Assembly (NCBI GenBank): GCA_964393465.1 | Contig: CAYMTT010000002.1 | Span: 1 to 47,510 of the forward strand | Direction of reading: 5' to 3' | Origin: CAYMTT01 sp964393465 | GTDB taxonomy: Bacteria; Patescibacteriota; Minisyncoccia; Minisyncoccales; MHMH01 | DNA length: 47,510 nucleotides | In this document: one piece after another, positions 8,303 to 14,012 of the stretch | Numbering within the stretch: position 1 is the stretch's first letter | Layout: every line of letters starts with the position of its first letter | The notes under the pieces: generated by a model | The model's input: the letters and a program-made list of their open reading frames with translations, nothing else | Database searches by the model: none | What the model was told of the DNA's origin: nothing | Made by a program: the position numbers and the translations under genes

Positions 8303-8331
8303 TTGACAAAAATATGTTTTCGTGATATAGT
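8303..8331 (+). promoter_or_regulatory. Strong promoter for the structured leader and 43-aa protein
   Basis: TTGACA (8303-8308), 17-base spacer, TATAGT (8326-8331) with TGA forming an extended -10. The -35 is arranged back to back with that of nusA in the 15-base palindrome TGTCAAGGCTTGACA (8294-8308). Confidence 0.8.
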
Positions 8332-8336
8332 CGAAT

Positions 8337-8460
8337 ATTAGCCTTCGGCCATATGGGAGTCAGGCCTCAATTCCCTCCTTGATTGAGGACCCCTTTCGGG
8401 GATACGGGCTCTATGCCTAACGGACTCCCAGTTGATCGAAGGCTAATTTTTTAAAGGAGG
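8337..8460 (+). promoter_or_regulatory. Structured 5' leader with anti-Shine-Dalgarno loop (candidate cis-regulatory RNA)
   Basis: The transcript predicted from the upstream promoter folds as nested stems: an 11-base-pair closing stem 8337-8347 with 8437-8447; an 8-base-pair stem 8354-8361 with 8423-8430; a hairpin 8365-8371 with 8382-8388 whose ten-base loop is TCCCTCCTTG; and a short hairpin 8390-8393 with 8398-8401. The loop holds CCTCCTT (8374-8380), the exact complement of the Shine-Dalgarno AAGGAGG at 8454-8460 and identical to the 16S rRNA anti-Shine-Dalgarno core. Pairing would hide the ribosome site. Six T follow the closing stem (8447-8452), so premature termination is a second possible output. 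I do not recognise a known riboswitch class. Confidence 0.6.
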
Positions 8461-8465
8461 CCCAA

Positions 8466-8597
8466 ATGGCAGGAAAAGACAGGGAAAGAAAAATCAGAAA
8501 AAGAGTCAAAAACAAAACCATGAAAAAGCACGGATTCTCTTTAAAAAGAATTCCGGGACTCTGGCGGGAGCGCCTCGAAAAAAAACGCCGCAGGTAA
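8466..8597 (+). CDS. Small very basic protein, 43 aa
   Basis: A 43-residue protein in which about half the residues are Lys or Arg (start MAGKDRERKIRKRVKNKTMK, end RLEKKRRR). It has an excellent Shine-Dalgarno AAAGGAGG at 8453-8460, five bases before the ATG, and a strong promoter with a structured leader. The composition and the tight translational control suggest a ribosomal or ribosome-associated RNA-binding protein, but I do not match it to a named family: it is not bL34, bL36, bS21 or bTHX by eye. It ends one base before the convergent SemiSWEET-like gene. Confidence 0.65.
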   Translation: MAGKDRERKIRKRVKNKTMKKHGFSLKRIPGLWRERLEKKRRR

Positions 8598-8598
8598 A

Positions 8599-8880
8599 TC
8601 ACCTCGGCGTTCTTTTTAAAATCCGGTAGCAGAGAAACTGAAGATTGACCGCCAACACTATCAAGGCTCCCAAAGTATAGTTGAGCCTGATAACCAAGTC
8701 TTCTGTGAAAAACCAAGACCTCAGGGACAGCACTGCCATTCCGAAAAAAAGGAGCCCGAACATTAGCCAGCTCACTCCTTCGGTGGACTTTCTTTTGTAA
8801 TTAAGTATAAGCTGAGGGAGGCTGGTGACCAAGAGGGCGGCCATGGCCGCCCAGGAGAGAATTTCAAAAAAAGCTGACAT
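8599..8880 (-). CDS. SemiSWEET / PQ-loop family small membrane transporter
   Basis: A 93-residue protein with three predicted transmembrane helices and the PQ-loop signature SLPQLILNYKRKSTEGVSW in the first helix-loop. SemiSWEETs are half-transporters that dimerise to move sugars; other PQ-loop proteins carry other solutes, so the substrate is unknown. The frame has an ATG at 8889, but that codon overlaps an extended -10 (8888-8896) whose predicted transcription start is 8881. I therefore prefer the second ATG at 8880, which would be leaderless. Confidence 0.8.
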   Translation of the reverse strand: MSAFFEILSWAAMAALLVTSLPQLILNYKRKSTEGVSWLMFGLLFFGMAVLSLRSWFFTEDLVIRLNYTLGALIVLAVNLQFLCYRILKRTPR

Positions 8881-8887
8881 CGATTTC

Positions 8888-8896
8888 ATTTTATCA
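8888..8896 (-). promoter_or_regulatory. Extended -10 promoter, leaderless SemiSWEET gene
   Basis: On the minus strand TGATAAAAT sits so that +1 falls at about 8881, one base before the ATG at 8880. Confidence 0.5.
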
Positions 8897-8904
8897 TAAA
8901 AAAG

Positions 8905-8931
8905 AAAAGCCCGGAATTATCCGGGCCTTTT
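8905..8931. terminator. Intrinsic terminator after the PHP gene
   Basis: Hairpin GCCCGGA (8909-8915) with TCCGGGC (8920-8926), loop of four. On the minus strand it is followed by a T-rich run (complement of AAAAAAGAAAA); on the plus strand it is followed by C and six T. Confidence 0.8.
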
Positions 8932-9834
8932 TTATTCGTACCTGTTTACAATCCTCCGCACCCTGCCTTCTTCGAAACGAAAGGGCAGGTTCAGTTCCAA
9001 GCCGAAAGCTTGGAATCCCCCCACTTCCCTTTTATTGCCGTCTGAATTGAGCCTGCCGTCCGACCAATGGAAGTCCGAACCTCCGCTTTCGAAAAGGCAG
9101 AAATCTGAAGCTATCTGGTGCAAAAATTCGGTTTGCTCTCTGGAATAGAAAGAATAGCCCGTTTCAATTCCGTCCAGTCCCAACTTCCTCAAATCGAGAG
9201 CCGTCCTTTCAATCCAGTAATTTCTGTCTTTCTTCCATAAAGGATGAGCCCAAAAAGCCATTCCCCCGATAGAATGAATCAAGGCAATAACTTCCCCGAC
9301 ATGGGGCCGGCGCCGATCCTGAAAAGCCAAGCCGTCGTCTGCCAGAAACTTCCCGAAGAACTGTCCCTGGGTTTCCAGGCCGTGCCTTTCCAGAATTGCC
9401 AAATTACGGTAACCCCGGTAAACCGCCCAGGCGATATGCGGCCTGTTGACGCTGCCGGGAGCAGTTTCCAGAATTTCTTCCAGGTTCACCTTGAACCCGT
9501 AATCCTGGAGCTTGGAAACCATTTTTCTCATCTGGGATATTTTGACTTTCCGCCATCTGGCCAGAAAATCATGGAGTTTAGGGGAAAGATAGTCGATGAA
9601 ATATCCGAGAATATGGAATTCTTTTTTCCGGTACTGGGAAGTGAGCTCTATTCCCGGGATTGTTTTCACGCCCAGAGAGCTTGCCGCTTCGACAAACTCC
9701 AAGGTTCCCCGAGTATTTTCGTGATCGGTAAGGGAAGCTACGCTCAAGCCGGCTTTTTGGCAGGCTTCTGCCACTTCGGTCGGACAGAACTTGCCGTCCG
9801 AATAGCAAGAATGCAAATGCAAGTCGAATTTCAT
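8932..9834 (-). CDS. PHP-domain metal-dependent phosphoesterase
   Basis: A 300-residue PHP-family hydrolase. The metal ligands of the family are visible: DLHLHSCYSDG near the N-terminus, LTDHENT, PGIELT, the AFWAHPLW histidine and GGSDFHW near the C-terminus. Related proteins include the YciV/RNase AM type, which acts on short nucleotides, and other PHP phosphatases; the exact substrate cannot be told. The start is set by the Shine-Dalgarno AAAAGGAGG, five bases before the ATG, one of the few strong ones here. It is a single-gene unit ending at a terminator. Confidence 0.88.
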   Translation of the reverse strand: MKFDLHLHSCYSDGKFCPTEVAEACQKAGLSVASLTDHENTRGTLEFVEAASSLGVKTIPGIELTSQYRKKEFHILGYFIDYLSPKLHDFLARWRKVKISQMRKMVSKLQDYGFKVNLEEILETAPGSVNRPHIAWAVYRGYRNLAILERHGLETQGQFFGKFLADDGLAFQDRRRPHVGEVIALIHSIGGMAFWAHPLWKKDRNYWIERTALDLRKLGLDGIETGYSFYSREQTEFLHQIASDFCLFESGGSDFHWSDGRLNSDGNKREVGGFQAFGLELNLPFRFEEGRVRRIVNRYE

Positions 9835-9891
9835 TCACGCCTCCTTTTCAATGTGCTTGATAATATTAATACGAAAAAAGAAATCGGTCAA

Positions 9892-9926
9892 TAAAAAAAA
9901 CGCCTCCGGGCCCAGAAAAGAGGCGT
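9892..9926 (-). terminator. Terminator after tRNA-Ala
   Basis: On the minus strand GACGCCTC-type stem: ACGCCTC (9900-9906) pairs with GAGGCGT (9920-9926); eight T follow (complement of 9892-9899). It closes the cca/tRNA/surface protein unit. Confidence 0.75.
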
Positions 9927-9932
9927 CTTTTG

Positions 9933-10005
9933 TGGACCGTGCCAGAGTCGAACTGGCAACCTTCGCAATGCGAATGCGACGCTCTACCAATTGAGCTAAC
10001 GGCCC
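9933..10005 (-). tRNA. tRNA-Ala (anticodon CGC)
   Basis: A 73-base cloverleaf on the minus strand. The acceptor stem GGGCCGT pairs with ACGGTCC and contains the G3-U70 wobble pair that identifies alanine tRNA. The anticodon loop TTCGCAT gives CGC, reading GCG. The T arm contains GTTCGAC. The discriminator is A and no CCA is encoded, so the Cca enzyme encoded upstream is required. The 5' ten bases overlap the end of a protein gene. Confidence 0.95.
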
Positions 10006-10301
10006 GAAAAAATACTTTTTATTCTCAAAGCTTCTTTTTCTACCAATTCTCCCTCGTATTCCGCCCCGTGGGCAGAACTTTTGTAAACCGGCTTTTTCTG
10101 GTCCAAGTGAAGATTAATCTCTGTTTTTGAAGTTTCCCGTGAAACTTTCACGTAAGCGTGAAATCTGGGATAGCCAGAGCCCGAGTTCCCTATCTGGCGG
10201 GAAAATACCAGCTCTACTCCTTTTTTTCCTTTGAAAAAGTATCCGCAGCTTCTCATCAGATTATACACGCCGGCGCCGGAAGAATTCAAGCTCAGCTTCA
10301 T
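9996..10301 (-). CDS. Conserved-looking hypothetical protein, 101 aa
   Basis: A 101-residue basic protein beginning MKLSLNSSGAGVYNLMRSCG. I do not recognise a named family. The centre (YPRFHAYVKVSRETSKTEIN, LHLDQKKPVYKSS) looks like a small alpha-beta fold, and the final part is helical and charged. It starts three bases behind the repeat surface protein gene. Its TAG stop uses the TTAG of the tRNA-Ala sequence, so the reading frame overlaps the mature tRNA by ten bases; RNase P cleavage of the tRNA 5' end would remove the stop codon from the message. Confidence 0.7.
   Translation of the reverse strand: MKLSLNSSGAGVYNLMRSCGYFFKGKKGVELVFSRQIGNSGSGYPRFHAYVKVSRETSKTEINLHLDQKKPVYKSSAHGAEYEGELVEKEALRIKSIFSGR
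10131..10146. other. parS-like site 2
   Basis: AGTTTCCCGTGAAACT matches the 16-base ParB-binding consensus TGTTTCACGTGAAACA at 13 of 16 positions, with one change in the core. It is 1.7 kb from a better copy. A second inverted repeat TTTCACG...CGTGAAA follows at 10146-10163. Confidence 0.35.
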
Positions 10302-10304
10302 AAA

Positions 10305-11717
10305 TCACTCGGTTCCCACGCTGAATCTTATTATTACGTCAAAATCATTCACGTTCCTTTCCTCGTCCCGGCAGCGGACGAAAAAGCTGTAACTTTTTCC
10401 GTCTTCAAGCTTGGTTATTCTGGCAGTATGATAAGTTTCCTCGTCGTTTTGGGATCTCAAATAATTTCTCATATCTTTGTACTCCACTCCCTGGACTTCC
10501 GAATATTTGCAGTCGGCAGACTCGTTAGTGGTAACTCCGATATAAGTTTTCTCCGTTCCGGCAGGCAGCGTTCCTTTCGGCTCCAAATTCCAGCGTTTCG
10601 GGGGAATGGTGTCTTCTGGCACTCCTATTTTTACCGTAATGACAAAATCATTTGTATTTTTATAACCTTCCCTGTCTATGCATCTTACGTAGTATTTGTA
10701 CTCTTTGCCTTCCGAAAACCCGCCGACAGAAACCGTATGCTCGGTGCTCCAGGTCTGGTCAAAGTATTTATACATGCCCTCATAACTGAATCCCGAATCC
10801 ACGCTGTACCTGCAGTTTGCCTCCTCGTCGGTCTTCAAGCCGATGGTAGTGGTTTTTACGTAGTAGGGAAGTTCCTGGTCTTCTGCCGGAATGGGATCGT
10901 ACCTGTAAGGAGGATCGTATTTTTCCTCGTCTTCTTGTTCAGGGGCTACTCCCCCGACCGAAAACTCGATAAGGGCGTCCTCCTGGTTCCTGTTTCCGTC
11001 CATATCGCGGCATCTAACGTAATATTTGTAAAGCCTGTTGTCTTGCAATCCTCTGACGGTTTCGGTATGCAGGGTTTTATCATCGTTGTAGTCCATCCTA
11101 TAGCTCATTCTGTCGTATTCTTCAGATTGCTTGGAATAGCGGCAGTAGCCCGGCTCGTTCGTGCTCACGCTGATTTCAACTTCGCCGGTGCCGGCGGGCA
11201 AGGTGCCGGTGGGATAAAGATTAAAACGCATGGGCGGGCTTTCCGGAGGAACGTAGCTGCCACCGGGATAATATCCGCCCCCTGCCGTTCCTCGGCCTAC
11301 GGTGAATTTAATTACCGCATCTTGCTGATTTCTGTTGCCGGCCAAATCCCGGCAGCGGACAAAATAGGTATAGGTTTTACCCTCCCGAAGCCCTTTAATG
11401 GTGGCCTTGTGAAAGGTTTTGTCGTCGCTGTATTCGAACCTGCTCCTCATTCTGTCGTATTCTTCCGATTCTTTGGAATAGCGGCAGTAGCCGGGCTCGT
11501 TCAAAGTAACGCTTATCTGGACTTCCCTGGTTCCCGAAGAAAGTATGCCGTTGGGAAAAAGATTGCTTCTCACGGGAGAAGATTGATCGTCCGGATTTTC
11601 AACTATGGGTTCGGACAAACCGCCCCTTCCTCCCAAGGATTTAATTCCAAAAACAGCCGCCACGATTATAAGGATGACGCCCAGAATGAAAAGAATTTGA
11701 ATTTGGCCTTTTTGCAT
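10305..11717 (-). CDS. Surface protein with four tandem Cys-containing beta-sandwich-like repeats
   Basis: A 470-residue protein: one N-terminal transmembrane helix (ILFILGVILIIVAAVFGI) followed by four repeats of about 95 residues. Each repeat starts with a NLxPxGxLxxGT-like strand, contains a conserved CRYS or CKYS motif about 30 residues in, and a YxxFVRCRD or YKYYVRCRD motif near its end. The spacing resembles fibronectin type III-like domains; the two Cys per repeat could form a disulfide. I set the start at 11717 (MQKGQIQILF) because the frame upstream lies in tRNA-Pro. The ATG is five bases after the tRNA 3' end, so after tRNA processing this message would be almost leaderless. Function unknown; likely exposed outside the membrane. 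Confidence 0.8.
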   Translation of the reverse strand: MQKGQIQILFILGVILIIVAAVFGIKSLGGRGGLSEPIVENPDDQSSPVRSNLFPNGILSSGTREVQISVTLNEPGYCRYSKESEEYDRMRSRFEYSDDKTFHKATIKGLREGKTYTYFVRCRDLAGNRNQQDAVIKFTVGRGTAGGGYYPGGSYVPPESPPMRFNLYPTGTLPAGTGEVEISVSTNEPGYCRYSKQSEEYDRMSYRMDYNDDKTLHTETVRGLQDNRLYKYYVRCRDMDGNRNQEDALIEFSVGGVAPEQEDEEKYDPPYRYDPIPAEDQELPYYVKTTTIGLKTDEEANCRYSVDSGFSYEGMYKYFDQTWSTEHTVSVGGFSEGKEYKYYVRCIDREGYKNTNDFVITVKIGVPEDTIPPKRWNLEPKGTLPAGTEKTYIGVTTNESADCKYSEVQGVEYKDMRNYLRSQNDEETYHTARITKLEDGKSYSFFVRCRDEERNVNDFDVIIRFSVGTE

Positions 11718-11722
11718 AAAAT

Positions 11723-11793
11723 TCGGAGTGCTGGGAGTCGAACCCAGACCACAGACTCCCGAAGCCTGCATACTACCGTTATACGACACTCCG
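11723..11793 (-). tRNA. tRNA-Pro (anticodon CGG)
   Basis: A 71-base cloverleaf on the minus strand. The acceptor CGGAGTG pairs with CACTCCG; the anticodon stem CAGGC/GTCTG holds the loop TTCGGGA, giving CGG for codon CCG. The T arm contains GGTTCGACTCC. Discriminator A, no encoded CCA. It lies 23 bases behind cca and five bases ahead of the repeat surface protein gene. Confidence 0.93.
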
Positions 11794-11799
11794 TTGGTT

Positions 11800-11815
11800 T
11801 TTTTCACGTGAAACT
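11800..11815. other. parS-like site 1
   Basis: TTTTTCACGTGAAACT matches the parS consensus TGTTTCACGTGAAACA at 14 of 16 positions with an intact CACGTG core and GTGAAAC arm. It lies between cca and tRNA-Pro. Confidence 0.5.
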
Positions 11816-11816
11816 T

Positions 11817-13274
11817 TTAAGTGACCCAGTATTTATCCTTGGTCATTTTGTCCATTTTCGTTTCAATTTCCTCTCTTTCCATCCTGGCTCTGCCGGCCAG
11901 CTCTTCCAGTTTTTTATCGGGGAGTCCGGCCAGCCTTTCTATTTCTTTTTCCAGAAATTTCTTCGTGTTTTTCTTTGGATCGTCCAAAACGTGGCCCAGG
12001 AGAACGTCCAGAATCTGGCCTACTTTGGGCCCCGGCTCCATTTCCAGCTTTTTCATCACGTCTTTGCCGTCGACTTTCAGCTTCTTTACTGAAATAGGAT
12101 CGCGGGAAACTTTCTCTATTATGTATTTCAAATGCCTGAGCTTGTAAGGTTCGGCCTTCGGCACCCCTGATCCTATCCTGTCGCATTTTCTCAGTTGCAG
12201 AAGCTCTTCCATATTTTCAGGGCCGACGTTCCTCACCAGCCTTCTGACCGAGCTTTCGGTAACCTCATTAACATTGTAGTAAAATAAATGGTATCTGACC
12301 AGCTTGGCAACCTTTTCTATGTCTTTTTTCGGGAATTTCAAGCGCTCCATTATCTGGACTGTCATTTTGGCTCCCGCCATTTCGTGGTTGTAAAAAGTGG
12401 CAGAATCCCCTTGGCCTCTCTTTGTTCTGGGCTTGGCAATATCGTGCAAAAGAGCTGACAGCCTCACGTATTTATTGAACTTCTGTTCGGCAGCATATTT
12501 CAAAGAAAACAAGGAATGCTCGTAGCAATCGTAAATATGGTGCTTATTCTGGGAAATCCCGTAGCTTTCTTCCAGTTCGGGAATAATATATGCGAGCAGA
12601 CCGAGCTCCCTTAAAAGATCAATGCCTTCTGCAGCTCTGTCCGACATTATTATTTTCATCAATTCCTCCCTGATCCTCTCTTTGGAAATTGCCCTGAGCA
12701 AGGAAGCGTTCTCTTTTACAGCTTCAAGAGTGGCTTTTTCTATCTTCCAGCCCGGCTCCAAAACTGATACCAGTCTGGCGGCCCTCATCATTCTCAAGGG
12801 ATCCTGGGAAAGCCTGGCTTTGGGATCTCCCACGGCCCTGATAATCTTTTTTCCAAGGTCTTCCCTGCCCCCGAAAGGATCGATGAGCTCCTTTTTTTCG
12901 GGGTCCATTGCCATGGCATTGACCGTGAAATCTCTTCTGGACAGGTCTTCTTTTATAGTTTTGGCAAAATTGATTTCGTCGGGATGTCTTTTGTCGGTAT
13001 ACCTGGCTTCCGAGCGGTAGGTCGTAATTTCTATCTCTTTCAGGTTTTCCTTCTTGCTGCCGGTCTTGACCGTTACCGTCAAAAATTTGTTTTCGTAAAA
13101 ACTGTCTGGGAATACCTTCTGGATTTCTTCGGGTTTGGCTTTGGTGGCCACGTCCCAGTCGCCGGGCTCCCTGCCTCTCAAAAAATCCCTGAGGCATCCC
13201 CCGACAATGAAAGCTTCATAGCCTTTTTCTTTCAGTTTCCCGACCACAGATTTTACTTCTTTGGGAATTGTCAT
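11817..13274 (-). CDS. cca: CCA tRNA nucleotidyltransferase with HD domain
   Basis: A 485-residue class II nucleotidyltransferase that adds or repairs the 3' CCA of tRNAs. The catalytic head has the GGCLRDFLRGREPGDWDVAT motif (G-G with the paired Asp), followed by RRDFTVNAMA and the RMMRAARL region. The C-terminal half contains an HD domain with LLHDIAKP. A poly(A) polymerase of the same superfamily is possible, but none of the four tRNAs in the window encodes CCA and the gene heads a unit with two of them. A TATAAT at 13283-13288 (minus strand) predicts transcription starting two bases before the ATG. Confidence 0.92.
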   Translation of the reverse strand: MTIPKEVKSVVGKLKEKGYEAFIVGGCLRDFLRGREPGDWDVATKAKPEEIQKVFPDSFYENKFLTVTVKTGSKKENLKEIEITTYRSEARYTDKRHPDEINFAKTIKEDLSRRDFTVNAMAMDPEKKELIDPFGGREDLGKKIIRAVGDPKARLSQDPLRMMRAARLVSVLEPGWKIEKATLEAVKENASLLRAISKERIREELMKIIMSDRAAEGIDLLRELGLLAYIIPELEESYGISQNKHHIYDCYEHSLFSLKYAAEQKFNKYVRLSALLHDIAKPRTKRGQGDSATFYNHEMAGAKMTVQIMERLKFPKKDIEKVAKLVRYHLFYYNVNEVTESSVRRLVRNVGPENMEELLQLRKCDRIGSGVPKAEPYKLRHLKYIIEKVSRDPISVKKLKVDGKDVMKKLEMEPGPKVGQILDVLLGHVLDDPKKNTKKFLEKEIERLAGLPDKKLEELAGRARMEREEIETKMDKMTKDKYWVT

Positions 13275-13282
13275 TTTAATTA

Positions 13283-13288
13283 ATTATA
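13283..13288 (-). promoter_or_regulatory. -10 element for cca, near-leaderless
   Basis: TATAAT on the minus strand; predicted +1 at about 13276 and ATG at 13274. No clear -35. Confidence 0.5.
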
Positions 13289-13296
13289 GATCAAAT

Positions 13297-13325
13297 TTGA
13301 TTTTTTTCAAATTCTTCAGTAAAAT
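13297..13325 (+). promoter_or_regulatory. tRNA-Arg promoter
   Basis: TTGATT (13297-13302), 17-base spacer, TAAAAT (13320-13325). Predicted start at about 13332, two bases before the tRNA. Confidence 0.5.
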
Positions 13326-13333
13326 AAGCTTGC

Positions 13334-13405
13334 GCCCTCGTAGTATAATGGATAAAACGACGGGCTTCGGACCCGTAGATCTCCGTTCGAGTCGGAGCGA
13401 GGGCA
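13334..13405 (+). tRNA. tRNA-Arg (anticodon TCG)
   Basis: A 72-base cloverleaf: acceptor GCCCTCG pairs with CGAGGGC; anticodon stem ACGGG/CCCGT holds the loop CTTCGGA, giving TCG for CGA (and other CGN by wobble). D arm and T arm (CCGTTCGAGTCGG) are intact. The discriminator A is followed by CCG, so CCA is not encoded. Confidence 0.95.
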
Positions 13406-13463
13406 CCGGGGGGCTTGACCGATTTTCAATACGGAGGCATCATTATGGCAGTTTTTCAAAATC

Positions 13464-13472
13464 TGCTATAAT
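13464..13472 (+). promoter_or_regulatory. Extended -10 promoter for the VirB2-like pilin gene
   Basis: TGCTATAAT is a perfect extended -10. Predicted +1 is about 13479, three bases before the ATG at 13482. Confidence 0.6.
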
Positions 13473-13481
13473 ATAAAAAAT

Positions 13482-13877
13482 ATGAAAAAAACATTATTGA
13501 CCGTTTTCTTTTTTTCGTTCCTCTTTCCGGGGATCGCCCTGGCTCAGGGGTTTTGCGAAGGTCCTCTGGTTCCCTGCCAAATAGGGGAATGCCAGTTCTG
13601 CGACTTTTTCGTAATGCTCAACAACATCATCAAATTCATGATGTTCTGCCTGGCCCCTTTGCTGGCAGTGGTGATGCTCATTGCGGCGGGAGGAATGCTT
13701 TTTTTCGGCGGTATGAAACCGGGACTGGTTCAAAAAGCCAAAAGCACCATAACCACAACGGTTTTGGGGCTGGCTCTGGTCTTTTGCGCCTGGATAATAG
13801 TCAACACCGTGCTTACCCAGACCGGCCTGGTCCAAGCTCCTTCATTGCTGCAGTGGTACAATATCGAATGCCAATGA
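13482..13877 (+). CDS. TrbC/VirB2-like pilin protein
   Basis: A 131-residue secreted membrane protein. An N-terminal signal peptide (LLTVFFFSFLFPGIALAQ, cleavage after ALA likely) is followed by a short Cys-containing segment (CEGPLVPCQIGECQFC) and two long hydrophobic helices separated by a small Gly/Lys loop (GGMKPGLVQKAKS). This is the layout of VirB2/TrbC major pilins of type IV secretion systems. It stands alone between two tRNA genes, about 10 kb from the VirB-like locus at 23377-32625, whose three large proteins carry a similar two-helix head. Confidence 0.75.
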   Translation: MKKTLLTVFFFSFLFPGIALAQGFCEGPLVPCQIGECQFCDFFVMLNNIIKFMMFCLAPLLAVVMLIAAGGMLFFGGMKPGLVQKAKSTITTTVLGLALVFCAWIIVNTVLTQTGLVQAPSLLQWYNIECQ

Positions 13878-13880
13878 CGA

Positions 13881-13953
13881 GCCCCTATAACTCAATTGGC
13901 AGAGTAGCGGTCTCTTAAACCGTTAGTTCTAGGTTCGAATCCTAGTGGGGGCA
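13881..13953 (+). tRNA. tRNA-Lys (anticodon CTT)
   Basis: A 73-base cloverleaf: acceptor GCCCCTA pairs with TGGGGGC; anticodon stem GCGGT/ACCGT holds the loop CTCTTAA, giving CTT for AAG. T arm CTAGGTTCGAATCCTAG is perfect. No CCA encoded. It starts three bases after the pilin stop codon. Confidence 0.95.
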
Positions 13954-13973
13954 CATAGAGATTGAATCTCTAT

Positions 13974-14001
13974 TTGTTTTAAAATTAAAAAGAGGTACAA
14001 T
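13974..14001 (+). promoter_or_regulatory. Possible promoter for the GT4 gene
   Basis: TTGTTT (13974-13979), 16 bases, TACAAT (13996-14001). It would start transcription about five bases before the ATG at 14013. Confidence 0.35.
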
Positions 14002-14012
14002 AAAAACAGATC

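Noticed and set aside
8466..8597. Calling the 43-residue basic protein bS21
   Set aside because: The anti-Shine-Dalgarno leader made this tempting, but the protein has none of the bS21 sequence features and is shorter.
11718..11807. Upstream extension of the surface protein by 30 residues
   Set aside because: It translates tRNA-Pro.
10158..12092. Open frame of 644 codons on the plus strand
   Set aside because: It lies opposite the repeat surface protein, tRNA-Pro and the 3' end of cca. Its product has no domain pattern, while the opposite strand has clear repeats and motifs. It is a shadow of repeated coding sequence.
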